This document shows, piece by piece, positions 35,084 through 47,328 of a stretch of 64,000 bases of DNA. The stretch covers positions 382,627 to 446,626 of the forward strand of contig CAXXWA010000029.1 of NCBI GenBank assembly GCA_963662815.2. The letters run 5' to 3'. Position numbers and translations under genes: made by a program. Under the pieces are notes generated by a model that was not told the origin of the DNA, searched no databases, and saw only the letters and a list, made by a program, of their open reading frames with translations. This DNA comes from JAPPHA01 sp963662815. GTDB taxonomy: Bacteria > Pseudomonadota > Alphaproteobacteria > Rhodobacterales > Rhodobacteraceae. Position 1 is the first letter of the stretch. Every line of letters starts with the position of its first letter.

Positions 35084-36391
35084 TCAGACGTCCAGCGTGT
35101 GCTCGCGTTCCCAGGCGGAAAAATGCGCCGCGAAACTGTCCCATTCCTGCCGCTTCAGCTTCAGGAACGCGGCTGCGCACTCGGACCCGAGCGCCGCCTT
35201 CAGCTTCCTGTCGCGGTCCAGTTCCCTGAGCGCGTCGAGGAGGTTCAGCGGCAAGCGCTTCGCGCCGCGGACCTTGTGACCTTCGGCATACATGTCGATG
35301 TCGAGGCGCCGCCCGGGGTCCGCCTCGTCTTCGACGCCGAGGAGGCCCGCGGCGATGATAACCGCCTGGAACAGATAGGGATTGGTGGCACCATCCGCGA
35401 GCCGAAGCTCGAATCGGCCCGGGCCCGGCACCCGGACCATGTGGGTCCGGTTGTTGCCCGACCACGTCACCGTGTTCGGCGCCCATGTCGCGCCCGAATG
35501 CGTGACCGGGGCGTTGATCCGCTTGTAGGAGTTCACCGTCGGGTTGGTGATCGCCGTCATCGCGGTCGCGTGCGCCATGATGCCGCCAAGGAAGTGGCGG
35601 GCCGTGTCCGACAGTCCGAGTTCCGCTTCATTGTCCTCGAAGGCGTTCGTCCCGTCGTCCCTGCGCCACGCGGAGATGTGCGCGTGGCACCCGTTGCCGG
35701 TCAGCCTCTCGAACGGCTTCGGCATGAAGGTGGCGCGAAGCCCGTGCCGCTCGGCCACGGACTTGACCATGAACTTGAAGAAGGAATGCTTGTCCGCCGT
35801 CGCGAGCGCGCCGTCGAACTCGAAGTTCATTTCGAACTGGCCGTTCGCGTCCTCGTGATCGTTCTGGTAGGGCCCCCAGCCGAGTTGCAGCATGTGGTCG
35901 CAGACTTCCCGGATCACGTCGTAGCGGCGCATTAGCGCCTGCTGGTCGTAGCATGGCTTGTCGGAAGTATCATGCGGGTCCGAAATTTCCGTGCCGTCGG
36001 CGTTCGTCAAGAAGAACTCCGCCTCGATTCCGGTCTTGATTTCGAACCCGCGCTCCGCCGCCTCATCGATCAGCCGGCAGAGAACATTCCGGGGCGCCTG
36101 CGCGACCGTCTCGCCCTCCATCACGCAGTTGCCCGCGACCCATGCGACTTCCGGTTTCCAGGGCAGCTGGATGACGCTCGCCGGGTCGGGAACCGCCAGC
36201 ATGTCCGGATGGGCCGGCGTCATGTCGAGATGCGCTGCGAACCCGGCGAACCCGGCGCCCTCCTCCTGCATGTCGGCTATGACCTCGGCAGGGACCAGCT
36301 TGGCTCGCTGCACCCCGAACAGATCGGTGAATGAAATCATGAAGTAACGAACGTCTTTCTCGGCCGCGAAAGCCGCCAGATCGCGTGACAT
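35084..36391 (-). CDS. glnT: Type III glutamine synthetase / gamma-glutamylmethylamide synthetase family
   Basis: 435 residues from ATG 36391, with GGGAGGAAGGGC directly upstream. Glutamine-synthetase fold: YFMISFTDLFGVQRAKLVP (beta-grasp), then KTGIEAEFFL, NDHEDANGQFEMNFEF, NGCHAHISAW (metal and glutamate binding), NPTVNSYKRIN and RVPGPGRFELRLADGATNPY. Length and these segments fit the GlnT/GmaS branch, which ligates ammonia or methylamine to glutamate. The two functions are hard to separate by eye. An amine dehydrogenase elsewhere in the window could release methylamine or ammonia, so either role would make metabolic sense. It stands alone on the minus strand. Confidence 0.82.
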   Translation of the reverse strand: MSRDLAAFAAEKDVRYFMISFTDLFGVQRAKLVPAEVIADMQEEGAGFAGFAAHLDMTPAHPDMLAVPDPASVIQLPWKPEVAWVAGNCVMEGETVAQAPRNVLCRLIDEAAERGFEIKTGIEAEFFLTNADGTEISDPHDTSDKPCYDQQALMRRYDVIREVCDHMLQLGWGPYQNDHEDANGQFEMNFEFDGALATADKHSFFKFMVKSVAERHGLRATFMPKPFERLTGNGCHAHISAWRRDDGTNAFEDNEAELGLSDTARHFLGGIMAHATAMTAITNPTVNSYKRINAPVTHSGATWAPNTVTWSGNNRTHMVRVPGPGRFELRLADGATNPYLFQAVIIAAGLLGVEDEADPGRRLDIDMYAEGHKVRGAKRLPLNLLDALRELDRDRKLKAALGSECAAAFLKLKRQEWDSFAAHFSAWEREHTLDV

Positions 36392-36694
36392 GCCCTTCCT
36401 CCCTTCCCCGGCTATCCGGGATTCGCTAACATTACGCTGCGGTCTCGCGGTCGATGCGGCGAGGTCCGCGCGGCGAAACGTATACCCGCTCGCGCCGACG
36501 CTCAACCTTTTGGATCGGGGCGCTCGCGTGTCGGAGGCGAGGCGCGCGATGCTCATCGATTGCGGGACAGTTCCCGCAAGAGGGGCAAGGCTGCCGCCGG
36601 GGCGGGAAGACGCAGCGCCGCGGCGCCGGCTCTCGACGCCGGGCGGGAATCCGCGCCGGTACGGTATCGGAACATGCGGGGAATCTACCGAATC
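36392..36694. other. Divergent intergenic region
   Basis: About 300 bases between the divergent glutamine-synthetase-like gene and the HugZ-like gene. It should hold promoters for both. I see no convincing boxes; open frames here continue into neighbouring genes without codon support. Confidence 0.4.
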
Positions 36695-37189
36695 ATGCCT
36701 CCCCGAAGCCCAATCCTGGAGACGACCCGCAACGCCCGCCGACTGGCGCGGAGTCTCCTGGCCGGCGCGCGGTTCGGGTCGCTTGGCGTCATCGACCCGG
36801 AGACCGGCAGCCCTTTTGTCACGCGCGTCTCCACGGGCAGCGCGCCCGACGGCCGGCCCGTCCTTCTTGTCTCGGAATTGTCCCAGCACACGCATGCGCT
36901 CCGCGCCAACCCGGCTTGCTCGCTGCTGCTCGGAGAACCGGAGGCCCATGGCGACCCGCTTTCGCATCCAAGGCTGACCGTCACCGGCCGCGCCGAGTTC
37001 ATCCGGCGGGATGCTGCCGAGCACGGGGCGTTGCGCGAACTATTCCTGGAAACACATCCCGAGGCGCGGATCTACGCGGCATTCGCCGACTTCCGCCTGG
37101 TGCGCATGGATGTCGAGACAGCGTTTCTCAACGCCGGATTCGGCAAGGCCTACCGCCTCGGCCCCGACGACATCATCCGTCCCGGCTGA
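36695..37189 (+). CDS. HugZ/pyridoxamine-oxidase-fold protein
   Basis: 164 residues from ATG 36695 (ATG 36674 is an alternative). Split-barrel FMN/heme-binding fold: ARSLLAGARFGSLGVIDPET, GSPFVTRVSTGSAPDGRPVL, LVSELSQHTHALRANPACSL and LGEPEAHGDPLSHPRLTVTG, followed by AAFADFRLVRMDVETAFLNA GFGKAYRL. This order matches the pyridoxamine 5'-phosphate oxidase-like HugZ family, some of which degrade or bind heme. There is no C-terminal DUF2470 domain, so it is the short form. It precedes msrPQ in the same direction with a 145-base gap. Confidence 0.75.
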   Translation: MPPRSPILETTRNARRLARSLLAGARFGSLGVIDPETGSPFVTRVSTGSAPDGRPVLLVSELSQHTHALRANPACSLLLGEPEAHGDPLSHPRLTVTGRAEFIRRDAAEHGALRELFLETHPEARIYAAFADFRLVRMDVETAFLNAGFGKAYRLGPDDIIRPG

Positions 37190-37334
37190 CAGGGCCGCGC
37201 ATCCGGCCGCCTGCAGAGGGCCCGCACTGAAACATTTCCAACGAATGCGTGACTCCATTTGTCTTGCAGTTGCAAGCCTGCGCGAATACGCCAATCTGAA
37301 ACATGAACGCCGTTTGGCAGGGAGGAGGCCGAAC

Positions 37335-38255
37335 ATGTCCAGACTCAAATACTCCGATATCACGCAGAGAGAGGACTACCTGAACCGCAGGGCGTTCGTC
37401 GCTGCCGCGGGCGGCGCATCGATCGCCGCGGGCCTCATTCCGTTCCCGGCTTCGGCCGCCATCGATGCGGTGAAGAGCATCTACTCGACGACCGAGGAAC
37501 CGACGTCGCTGGAAGCCATCACAACGTACAACAACTACTACGAGTTCGGGACCGACAAGCGCGATCCGTCACGCCATGCCCACAAGCTGACGACCCGGCC
37601 GTGGTCGGTAGTCATTGACGGGCTCGTGGAGAATCCCGGCACCTACGATCTCGAGGACATTCTGAGGGACGTCACTCTCGAGGAGCGCATCTACCGTTTC
37701 CGCTGCGTCGAGGCCTGGTCCATGGTCGTGCCGTGGATCGGATTCGAACTCGCGGCGCTCCTCGACAAGGCGGCGCCGACGCCAGGGGCGAAGTATGTGG
37801 CGTTCGAAACGCTTTTCCGGCCGGACGAGATGCGGTCCCAATCCTATCCGATCCTCGAGTGGCCGTACCGCGAAGGCCTTCGCGTGGACGAAGCGATGCA
37901 TCCCCTGACCATACTGGCGACAGGTCTCTACGGTGACGAGTTGCCGAACCAGAATGGCGCCCCTCTTCGCCTCGTCGTTCCGTGGAAGTACGGATTCAAG
38001 TCCATCAAGGCGATCGTGCGGATCACCCTGACCGAAGAGGAGCCGCCCACGACCTGGAACATGCAGGCCCCGCGCGAGTACGGTTTCTACTCCAACGTGA
38101 ACCCCGAGGTCAGCCATCCCCGGTGGTCGCAGGCAACGGAGCGGCCGGTCGGCAAGGGGCTGTTCGCCAAGCGCAAGCCGACGCTCATGTTCAACGGATA
38201 CGCCGACGAAGTCGCGGACCTCTACGCCGGCATGGACCTTGCGAAGTTCTACTGA
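37335..38255 (+). CDS. msrP: Protein-methionine-sulfoxide reductase catalytic subunit MsrP
   Basis: 306 residues. A periplasmic molybdopterin enzyme that repairs oxidised methionine in envelope proteins. The N terminus has a twin-arginine signal (LNRRAFVAAAGGASIAAGL, cleavage near ASAAI). The molybdenum-ligating cysteine lies in YRFRCVEAWSMVVPWIGFEL. Other conserved parts are SIYSTTEEPTSLEAITTYNN and YEFGTDKRDPSRHA, and NVNPEVSHPRWSQATER near the end. The start at ATG 37335 follows a purine-rich GGGAGGAGG. The heme subunit msrQ follows, as in E. coli yedYZ. Confidence 0.93.
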   Translation: MSRLKYSDITQREDYLNRRAFVAAAGGASIAAGLIPFPASAAIDAVKSIYSTTEEPTSLEAITTYNNYYEFGTDKRDPSRHAHKLTTRPWSVVIDGLVENPGTYDLEDILRDVTLEERIYRFRCVEAWSMVVPWIGFELAALLDKAAPTPGAKYVAFETLFRPDEMRSQSYPILEWPYREGLRVDEAMHPLTILATGLYGDELPNQNGAPLRLVVPWKYGFKSIKAIVRITLTEEEPPTTWNMQAPREYGFYSNVNPEVSHPRWSQATERPVGKGLFAKRKPTLMFNGYADEVADLYAGMDLAKFY

Positions 38256-38372
38256 TTCCGCCTCGTCAACGGCCGATGCCGGAATGGCGCGGCGCGGGCG
38301 TATCTGAATCGAGGAAGGACTCCTTCGTCTTCCTGCAGCTTTCCGGGAATGCGGCATGAGCAGGCACGGGGC

Positions 38373-38987
38373 ATGGCAATGGACAGGGTAAACGCCGTAC
38401 TGCGCCGCGCGCCGGCCTGGCCGCTCTACCCGATCGGGCTGCTACCGGCGGCCCTCTACTTCTACTGGGCAGTCAGCGACCAGCTCGGGGCCGATCCCCT
38501 GCGCGTTCTCGAGCACGAACTGGGCGAAAAGGCTCTGCAGCTGATGATCCTGGCGCTGCTCGTCACGCCGGTCCGCAACCTTGCCGGGCTGAATCTCCTC
38601 AAGTTCCGGCGGGCGTTCGGTCTGCTGGCCTTCTTCTACGTGGTATTCCATTTCCTGACCTACCTTGTCCTCGACCAGCAGCTGGTGCTGCGGGAGATCC
38701 TGCAGGATCTTCTGAAGCGCCCGTACATCATGATCGGCAGCGCAGCGTTTCTGGCGATGGTGCCGCTGGCGATCACTTCGAACGACGCCTCGGTCCGCCG
38801 CCTGGGGGCGCTGGCCTGGCGCAAGCTGCACCGGCTGACCTATTTCGCGGCCATTGCCGGCGCCGTCCACTACCTTCTCCTGGTCAAGTCGTGGCCGACG
38901 GAACCGATTGTGTACCTCGCGGTCGTTCTCGCCCTGGTCGGCTACCGCTATTTCCGGCGGCGCCCGGCAAGGCGCCCCGCCAAGTAG
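38373..38987 (+). CDS. msrQ: Heme-containing membrane subunit MsrQ
   Basis: 204 residues from ATG 38373 (ATG 38349 and 38379 are alternatives). The inner-membrane b-type cytochrome delivers electrons from the quinone pool to MsrP. Six hydrophobic helices are visible. Heme-ligand histidines are plausible in ADPLRVLEHELGEKALQLMI, FYVVFHFLTYLVLDQQL and LAWRKLHRLTYFAAIAGAVH YLLLV. LVTPVRNLAGLNLLKFRRAF is a strongly conserved YedZ segment. The C terminus is arginine-rich. It is 117 bases downstream of msrP. Confidence 0.92.
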   Translation: MAMDRVNAVLRRAPAWPLYPIGLLPAALYFYWAVSDQLGADPLRVLEHELGEKALQLMILALLVTPVRNLAGLNLLKFRRAFGLLAFFYVVFHFLTYLVLDQQLVLREILQDLLKRPYIMIGSAAFLAMVPLAITSNDASVRRLGALAWRKLHRLTYFAAIAGAVHYLLLVKSWPTEPIVYLAVVLALVGYRYFRRRPARRPAK

Positions 38988-39840
38988 GCTTCCTCCGAAC
39001 GCCGCCCGCGAGTGCGCCGGCCCTGTGCGGCCCCGCCGCTTCGCGGGGATGCCGGTAGACGCCTGCGAGATTCGCCGGTCCAGAGGGTTCCGGTTGATTC
39101 GCGGGTTCCCGTTTCCGCGCAGGCGAGGCCGAATCCGCAGGCGGAGCCGGCTGCCGCCCGCCTGGCGGCGGAGGATGCCGCACGACCCCGGAAACGCCGC
39201 GGAGTTGCCGGCATCGGGGGCGCCGGGGCACTCGTCGGACCTCGCCAGGGCTCCGGAACGCGGCGGGAATTCCGGCGCTTTGGCCCGTAAAGTCTTTTTA
39301 TTCCAACAGCTTACCTTTTCAATCGGCCACTTCCTGCCGGCTCGCACGGCCTTGCCGGTTCGGGCCGGCCCGGGCTCTCGACCAATCCCCGGGCCGGCCA
39401 CGCATCCGCATCCGACACGGGGCAGATCCCCTTGCGCGGGACGGGCAATTTTTGGCAAAAAACACTTGCGAAGCCTGACCACCGGACGTAAACAGGCTTT
39501 TACCAGTCGGGGCGGGCACGTTCCGGATGGAGGAGACAAGTGGCAAGTCGAGTGGTCTGTGCGTGGCAATGCTGCGCATCCGTGGTTTTGTCGCTTGGGT
39601 TCTTTGAAAACTTGGTATCCGAAGAGATATGCGGGCGGTTCGGTTTCGATGCGACGGACGAACCCGGGCATATCGGCTTACTAGGACTCAGGTCCGATGA
39701 TGTAAGGTCAGCTTCACCGTTCGACGCGGCCAGCGTTCCATCCGGGACCGGCCGCCGAGAACGGATGGCGTGTCCTGCCTTGCGGCGGGGCACGATGTGC
39801 AGGGGTTCGAACGTCAAGGACATGCTGGCGACAGCATTTC
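38988..39840 (+). other. rrn leader: rRNA operon upstream and leader region
   Basis: About 850 bases without a protein gene. The first ~300 are GC-rich and featureless. An AT-rich block (TTTTTGGCAAAAAACA near 39450-39465) precedes a likely promoter at 39466-39494. The remaining ~345 bases form the transcribed 16S leader; GAAGAGATATGCGGGCGGTT near 39617 resembles conserved leader elements of alphaproteobacterial rrn operons. Confidence 0.5.
39466..39494 (+). promoter_or_regulatory. Putative rrn promoter
   Basis: TTGCGA (39466-39471), 17 bases, TAAACA (39489-39494), preceded by an A/T-rich block that could act as an UP element. Position about 345 bases before 16S and the TTGC-type -35 are in keeping with alphaproteobacterial rrn promoters. 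No experimental support. Confidence 0.45.
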
Positions 39841-41309
<1,469 letters not shown>

Positions 41310-41444
41310 CGGTCCTGGCAGGAAGGCTCGCCTTTCTCGTGGACCACTTAGCAGCCCCTCCGGGGGCAAATCAGCCTCAGGGCAGAGGCCGGACCGTCCC
41401 CATGTCTCTTCGGAAACTGTTTTCAGGCCGCTACCGGCCTGTCC

Positions 41445-41521
<77 letters not shown>

Positions 41522-41532
41522 TCCGGTCATGC

Positions 41533-41608
41533 GGGGCCTTAGCTCAGCCGGGAGAGCGCCTGATTTGCATTCAGGAGGTCATCGGTTCGATCCCGATAGG
41601 CTCCACCA
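41533..41608 (+). tRNA. trnA: tRNA-Ala (TGC)
   Basis: 76 nt with encoded CCA. Acceptor GGGGCCT pairs with AGGCTCC. Anticodon TGC within ATTTGCATT; T arm GGTTCGATCCC. It follows tRNA-Ile after 11 bases. Confidence 0.97.
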
Positions 41609-42030
41609 CCTTCCGGACCGGGAAGTTTTGTCGTCCACGGACCCGATCACAGGCCATGCCGGCGCCGCCTGCAGCGCGTCGCCCGCGGCATGTCCTGTCG
41701 TCCGGTTCCGGACGCATTCACATCGTTCAGAGAGAGAAACACGAGACGCAAGTTCATTGCGTTGTCTCGGGGATTCCCCGAGAGACCGGCAGCGCGCCGC
41801 GAGGCGCGACCGGGCCGCGCGACCCCTCGAGGGCCGCGCCGGGCCGCGCCGGCGTCATGCCGACCAGTGCGGTCGGCTGGCGATGCAGGGAGCTTGCAGT
41901 CTTTCCAAGTCAAGACACTAACCTAGCTTCCCCCGGCGGCGAGCCGGACGGAAGCGATGGGAGTGTGCGGGGATCGAGAGATCCCCGGACGATGACTTCC
42001 GTTCCGGAGGAAGCCTGTCTTTTTCTGGAT
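41609..42030 (+). other. 16S-23S spacer, second part
   Basis: About 420 bases between tRNA-Ala and 23S. Open frames are incidental. The sequence next to 23S (CTGGATCGGATC) complements the 3' flank of 23S and would form its processing stem. Confidence 0.6.
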
Positions 42031-44893
<2,863 letters not shown>

Positions 44894-45000
44894 AGTGAAG
44901 GCCAGGCTTTCGCCCCGATGATCCGGGGCGGCGGCGACGGGCTGGAACGGAAGTTCGGAAGGACTGCAACCCAAGTCTCGTGCGCATCCAGCTCTTTCCT

Positions 45001-45118
45001 GGTTTGGTGATCATAGCACGCGTGAAACACCCGATCCCATCCCGAACTCGGCCGTTAAGCACCGTCGCGCCGATGGTACTGCGTCTCAAGGCGTGGGAGA
45101 GTAGGTCATTGCCAAACC
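45001..45118 (+). rRNA. rrf: 5S ribosomal RNA
   Basis: About 118 nt, from GGTTTGGTGATCATAGCACG to GGTCATTGCCAAACC. The terminal TTTGG/CCAAA stem pairs, and the conserved CCCGATCCCATCCCGAACTC loop is present. Exact ends are uncertain by a few bases. Confidence 0.95.
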
Positions 45119-45213
45119 TGGAAAGAGCTGGATGCGTCTCTCAGACTGAACGATGAACATCTGCTGCGGCAAGGTTCCTGTATTGCGCGGAACCCGAAAG
45201 CAGCCCGAGTTGT

Positions 45214-45290
45214 CGCGGGGTGGAGCAGTCCGGTAGCTCATCAGGCTCATAACCTGAAGGTCGTAGGTTCAAATCCTACCCCCGCAACCA
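45214..45290 (+). tRNA. trnfM: Initiator tRNA-Met (CAT)
   Basis: 77 nt with encoded CCA. CGCGGGG pairs with CCCCGCA, leaving the C1-A72 mismatch that marks bacterial initiators. Anticodon loop CTCATAA with CAT. Three G-C pairs at the base of the anticodon stem (GGG/CCC-like) are approximated by CAGG/CCTG. It is the last gene of the rrn operon. Confidence 0.95.
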
Positions 45291-45293
45291 CCG

Positions 45294-45333
45294 AAGGCCC
45301 TTGAAAACATTGATGTTTTCAAGGGCCTTTTCA
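45294..45333 (+). terminator. Strong rrn operon terminator
   Basis: A perfect 17-bp stem: AAGGCCCTTGAAAACAT at 45294-45310, loop TG, ATGTTTTCAAGGGCCTT at 45313-45329, then TT. The hairpin begins four bases after the fMet CCA and ends the rRNA transcript. Confidence 0.9.
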
Positions 45334-45646
45334 TTTCCGATACAGACGCCCAGGACTTTCCCATGCTGCGGCCGATGCTCCGAATTGCCGCCGAACCGAG
45401 GGCGAACCGGCGCGTTCCGGCCGGATTCCGGGTGTGCGGAGCCGTCCGCGCGCCGTCGCGGGCGCCGGTCCCGGTCCCTTGGTGATTCGTTTTCGGGGCT
45501 TGGCGGCCTGCCGGCGGCGTCCGGGGTAGAGTCGGGGGGAGGCGCGCCCTGCCGTAGGTCGAGGGAGTAGCAGTTTGCCGGCGGCTTTCGCCATGTGCCG
45601 GTGCCTCAGTCTCTCCCGTAGCCACGTTTCCTCGCCCCCGCTCTCC

Positions 45647-45679
45647 GAACCCGGCGTGCGGATTTCCCGCACCGGGCTC
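45647..45679 (-). ncRNA. Group II intron domain V
   Basis: The 33-nt element begins GAGCCCGG and ends CCGGGTTC, which pair over 8 bp. It contains the catalytic AGC triad at positions 2-4, an upper stem capped by GAAA, and a two-base CG bulge on the 3' side. These are the defining features of group II intron domain V. Confidence 0.6.
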
Positions 45680-46413
45680 TCCAGTGGGATCATGCACCTC
45701 GCACACGGACCACCGGAACGGGTCGTGGGAGGGAGGAACCGGCTGGTCCGGTGCCCGAGGCCGCTGCACGCCAGCCTTCCTGCCTCCCGCGTCGCTTCCG
45801 GTGTGCCGCCGGGCCTGTCAACGCCCCGGCAGCGTCGAACCGTCTGGGTCCGACCCCTTCGCTTCCGCATGTGACGCGTTCCGAAGTCTCTGCCCTCAAG
45901 GCGGGGCAATAGGCAAAGCCACTCCCGCAGGCGTTCATCCTTTCCGCGTCCTTCCGCACCTGAGGCCCCTTCCCTCGACCGGCATTGCCCGGCGTCCCCA
46001 GTACTACGGGCCTCTCCGCCACCCTGACGGCCCGGACCGGTCCTTGCGGATTTCCGGCTGGCGCGTGCACGCCACCGACAGGGCTTCCCGTGTTGCTGCA
46101 TTCTCCATCTTCCATGCATGCCGACGCCACTGCCCCGGCGGATCCGGTCGGTGCGTCTGTCGCTCGCTTCCCGACCGATGCCAGGCTTCCCCTGCCATTG
46201 GGAGGGTCGCCACCCGCATCAGGATTTTCGAGGGCTGCTCAGCGTTCACTTCACGTTCCGGCCTGCATGGTCGCTGAGCCGCCCAACGGCGGCCCTTTTG
46301 TCCGCAGTGCTTCAAACCATGTCGTTGCCTCCACGATCCGCTGCGGTCGCTATCAACCGGAGCGACAGGTATTGAGCGGGATTCGCACCCGCAAGGAGAA
46401 TGCGCCTTTCCAC

Positions 46414-46418
46414 GGCGC
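46414..46418. repeat. Target-site duplication GGCGC, left copy
   Basis: GGCGC immediately outside the left inverted repeat. The same five bases occur at 51965-51969 outside the right repeat, as expected for a 5-bp duplication made on insertion. Confidence 0.6.
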
Positions 46419-46432
46419 ACCAATGGCATTTC
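46419..46432 (+). repeat. IS left terminal inverted repeat
   Basis: ACCAATGGCATTTC, identical over 14 bases to the reverse complement of 51951-51964. Inward of it the two ends diverge (CTTAACG against ATTTGGC), which sets the repeat length. Confidence 0.75.
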
Positions 46433-46510
46433 CTTAACGTTTCGGTGTCGTTTCCTTAAGGTCGCATGATTGTTCGGGGCCATTTCGCCCCTTTTCGGAT
46501 CAATCCGTGT

Positions 46511-46891
46511 TCACGCGGTCTGCTGTCGCTTTCGGCCCCGCTTTCCGACCGGTTTTCGCGAGCGGCGCGGGAACGACCGTCCCGGCCGCAGCCGCGCCCT
46601 GACCGCGAGGATCGAGTCCGCCATGCGCCCGACGGCGTCGGCCAGGGCCGCGGTCTGGGCCAGGATCATCTCCTCGAGGCTGCCGGCGAGCATGGCCAGC
46701 GCGTTGGAGAAGTTCGTCCGCCTCTTCGGCAGGTCGCCTTCGTGCATGTCGTCGAGGAGGCTGTCGCCCTGGCTGGAGAACAGGCGTGCCATGGCGATGA
46801 GGTTGAAATGGGCGCAGGGTTCCTGGCGGACGCCGCGTTCGGTCCTGCCGTGGAATTCGTCCACCGCGATGACATGTTTGGAAGTCTTGCA
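46511..46891 (-). pseudogene. IS4-family transposase, C-terminal part severed by insertion
   Basis: Reads CKTSKHVIAVDEFHGRTERG, VRQEPCAHFNLIAMARLFSS, QGDSLLDDMHEGDLPKRRTN and a basic tail, stopping at 46511. This is the conserved region just after the catalytic glutamate of IS4 transposases (E-x-FHxRTERGVRQE). The matching N-terminal part, ending HHGRWSIEE, is 3 kb away at 49936. The two fit together across the recombinase element with the shared bases TTGCA. An upstream ATG at 46924 belongs to the insert, so this piece has no native start. Confidence 0.8.
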
Positions 46892-46992
46892 GGAATCCCC
46901 CTGCGGATGCTGCATTTTCGGCAATTCCGCCGGAATCCGTCCGTATCCGGAGGCACAGGCATCCCCATGACGGGCAGGAAGCCACGGTCCTG

Positions 46993-47328
46993 ATGCGTCG
47001 CCGCCATGCGGCGGGCGGACTGCATCTTCGCCTCGAGCTGGCTGACGGCGTCCGGTTCGAGGTTCCGGCGAGCTGGACGGCCCTGGATCCCGTGGACCCC
47101 GATTCCGTCCCCCTGCGCGGGCGATTGCATGACATGCATGCCCTGGCGGATCCGGCGGAATCGATGGAGGCTCGCTGCGGGATCGCGCGAGGAGACGGAG
47201 CCGGCGCTGCCGGAGTGGCAGGATCGGACCGATCGGTGGATGAGGTTTCCGGAGGCCGGCCGGGCGGCGCTCGTGACGGAGCTGGCCCGGCTGACGACGC
47301 GGGTTGCGACCGGGGAGAGCGACGATGA
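46993..47328 (+). CDS. Small DUF5372-like protein upstream of recombinase, possibly frameshifted
   Basis: The frame from 46993 reads LHLRLELADGVRFEVPASWT, ALDPVDPDSVPLRGRLHDMH, ALADPAE, resembling small DUF5372 proteins (lPa-WTdv-DP-) encoded before transposon recombinases. After about residue 60 the sense moves to another frame: REETEPALPEWQDRTDRWMR, FPEAGRAALVTELARL, ending 47362. So a frameshift near 47160-47200 is likely, giving a broken gene. The role of the family is unknown; it probably assists recombination. Confidence 0.35.
   Translation: MRRRHAAGGLHLRLELADGVRFEVPASWTALDPVDPDSVPLRGRLHDMHALADPAESMEARCGIARGDGAGAAGVAGSDRSVDEVSGGRPGGARDGAGPADDAGCDRGERR

Larger units (their letters stand above)
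45600..46418 (-). mobile_element. Group II intron relic without intron-encoded protein
   Basis: On the minus strand the region shows ribozyme features rather than coding ones. Near the 5' side are the hairpin GCGCC-GTGGAAA-GGCGC and the conserved-looking GCGGGTGCGAATCCCGC. About 740 nt later comes a domain-V-like 33-mer (45647-45679), followed by a purine-rich GAGGAAACG segment that could be domain VI. The space between holds no reverse transcriptase; the one open frame there has no RT motif. It is therefore an ORF-less or ORF-deleted group II intron. The 5' end was hit by the adjacent insertion sequence, whose GGCGC target copy is at 46414-46418. Both intron ends are approximate. Confidence 0.5.

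Noticed and set aside
45210..45340. tRNA-fMet as an integration site for the downstream mobile region
   Set aside because: No repeat of the tRNA 3' end is visible downstream, and the terminator follows at once, so there is no att evidence.
46416..46420. GTGCG on the minus strand as the exact 5' end of the group II intron
   Set aside because: The GT comes from the IS inverted repeat and the GCG from the target duplication. In the pre-insertion sequence the bases would read CTGCGCC, so this match is created by the insertion and cannot define the intron boundary.
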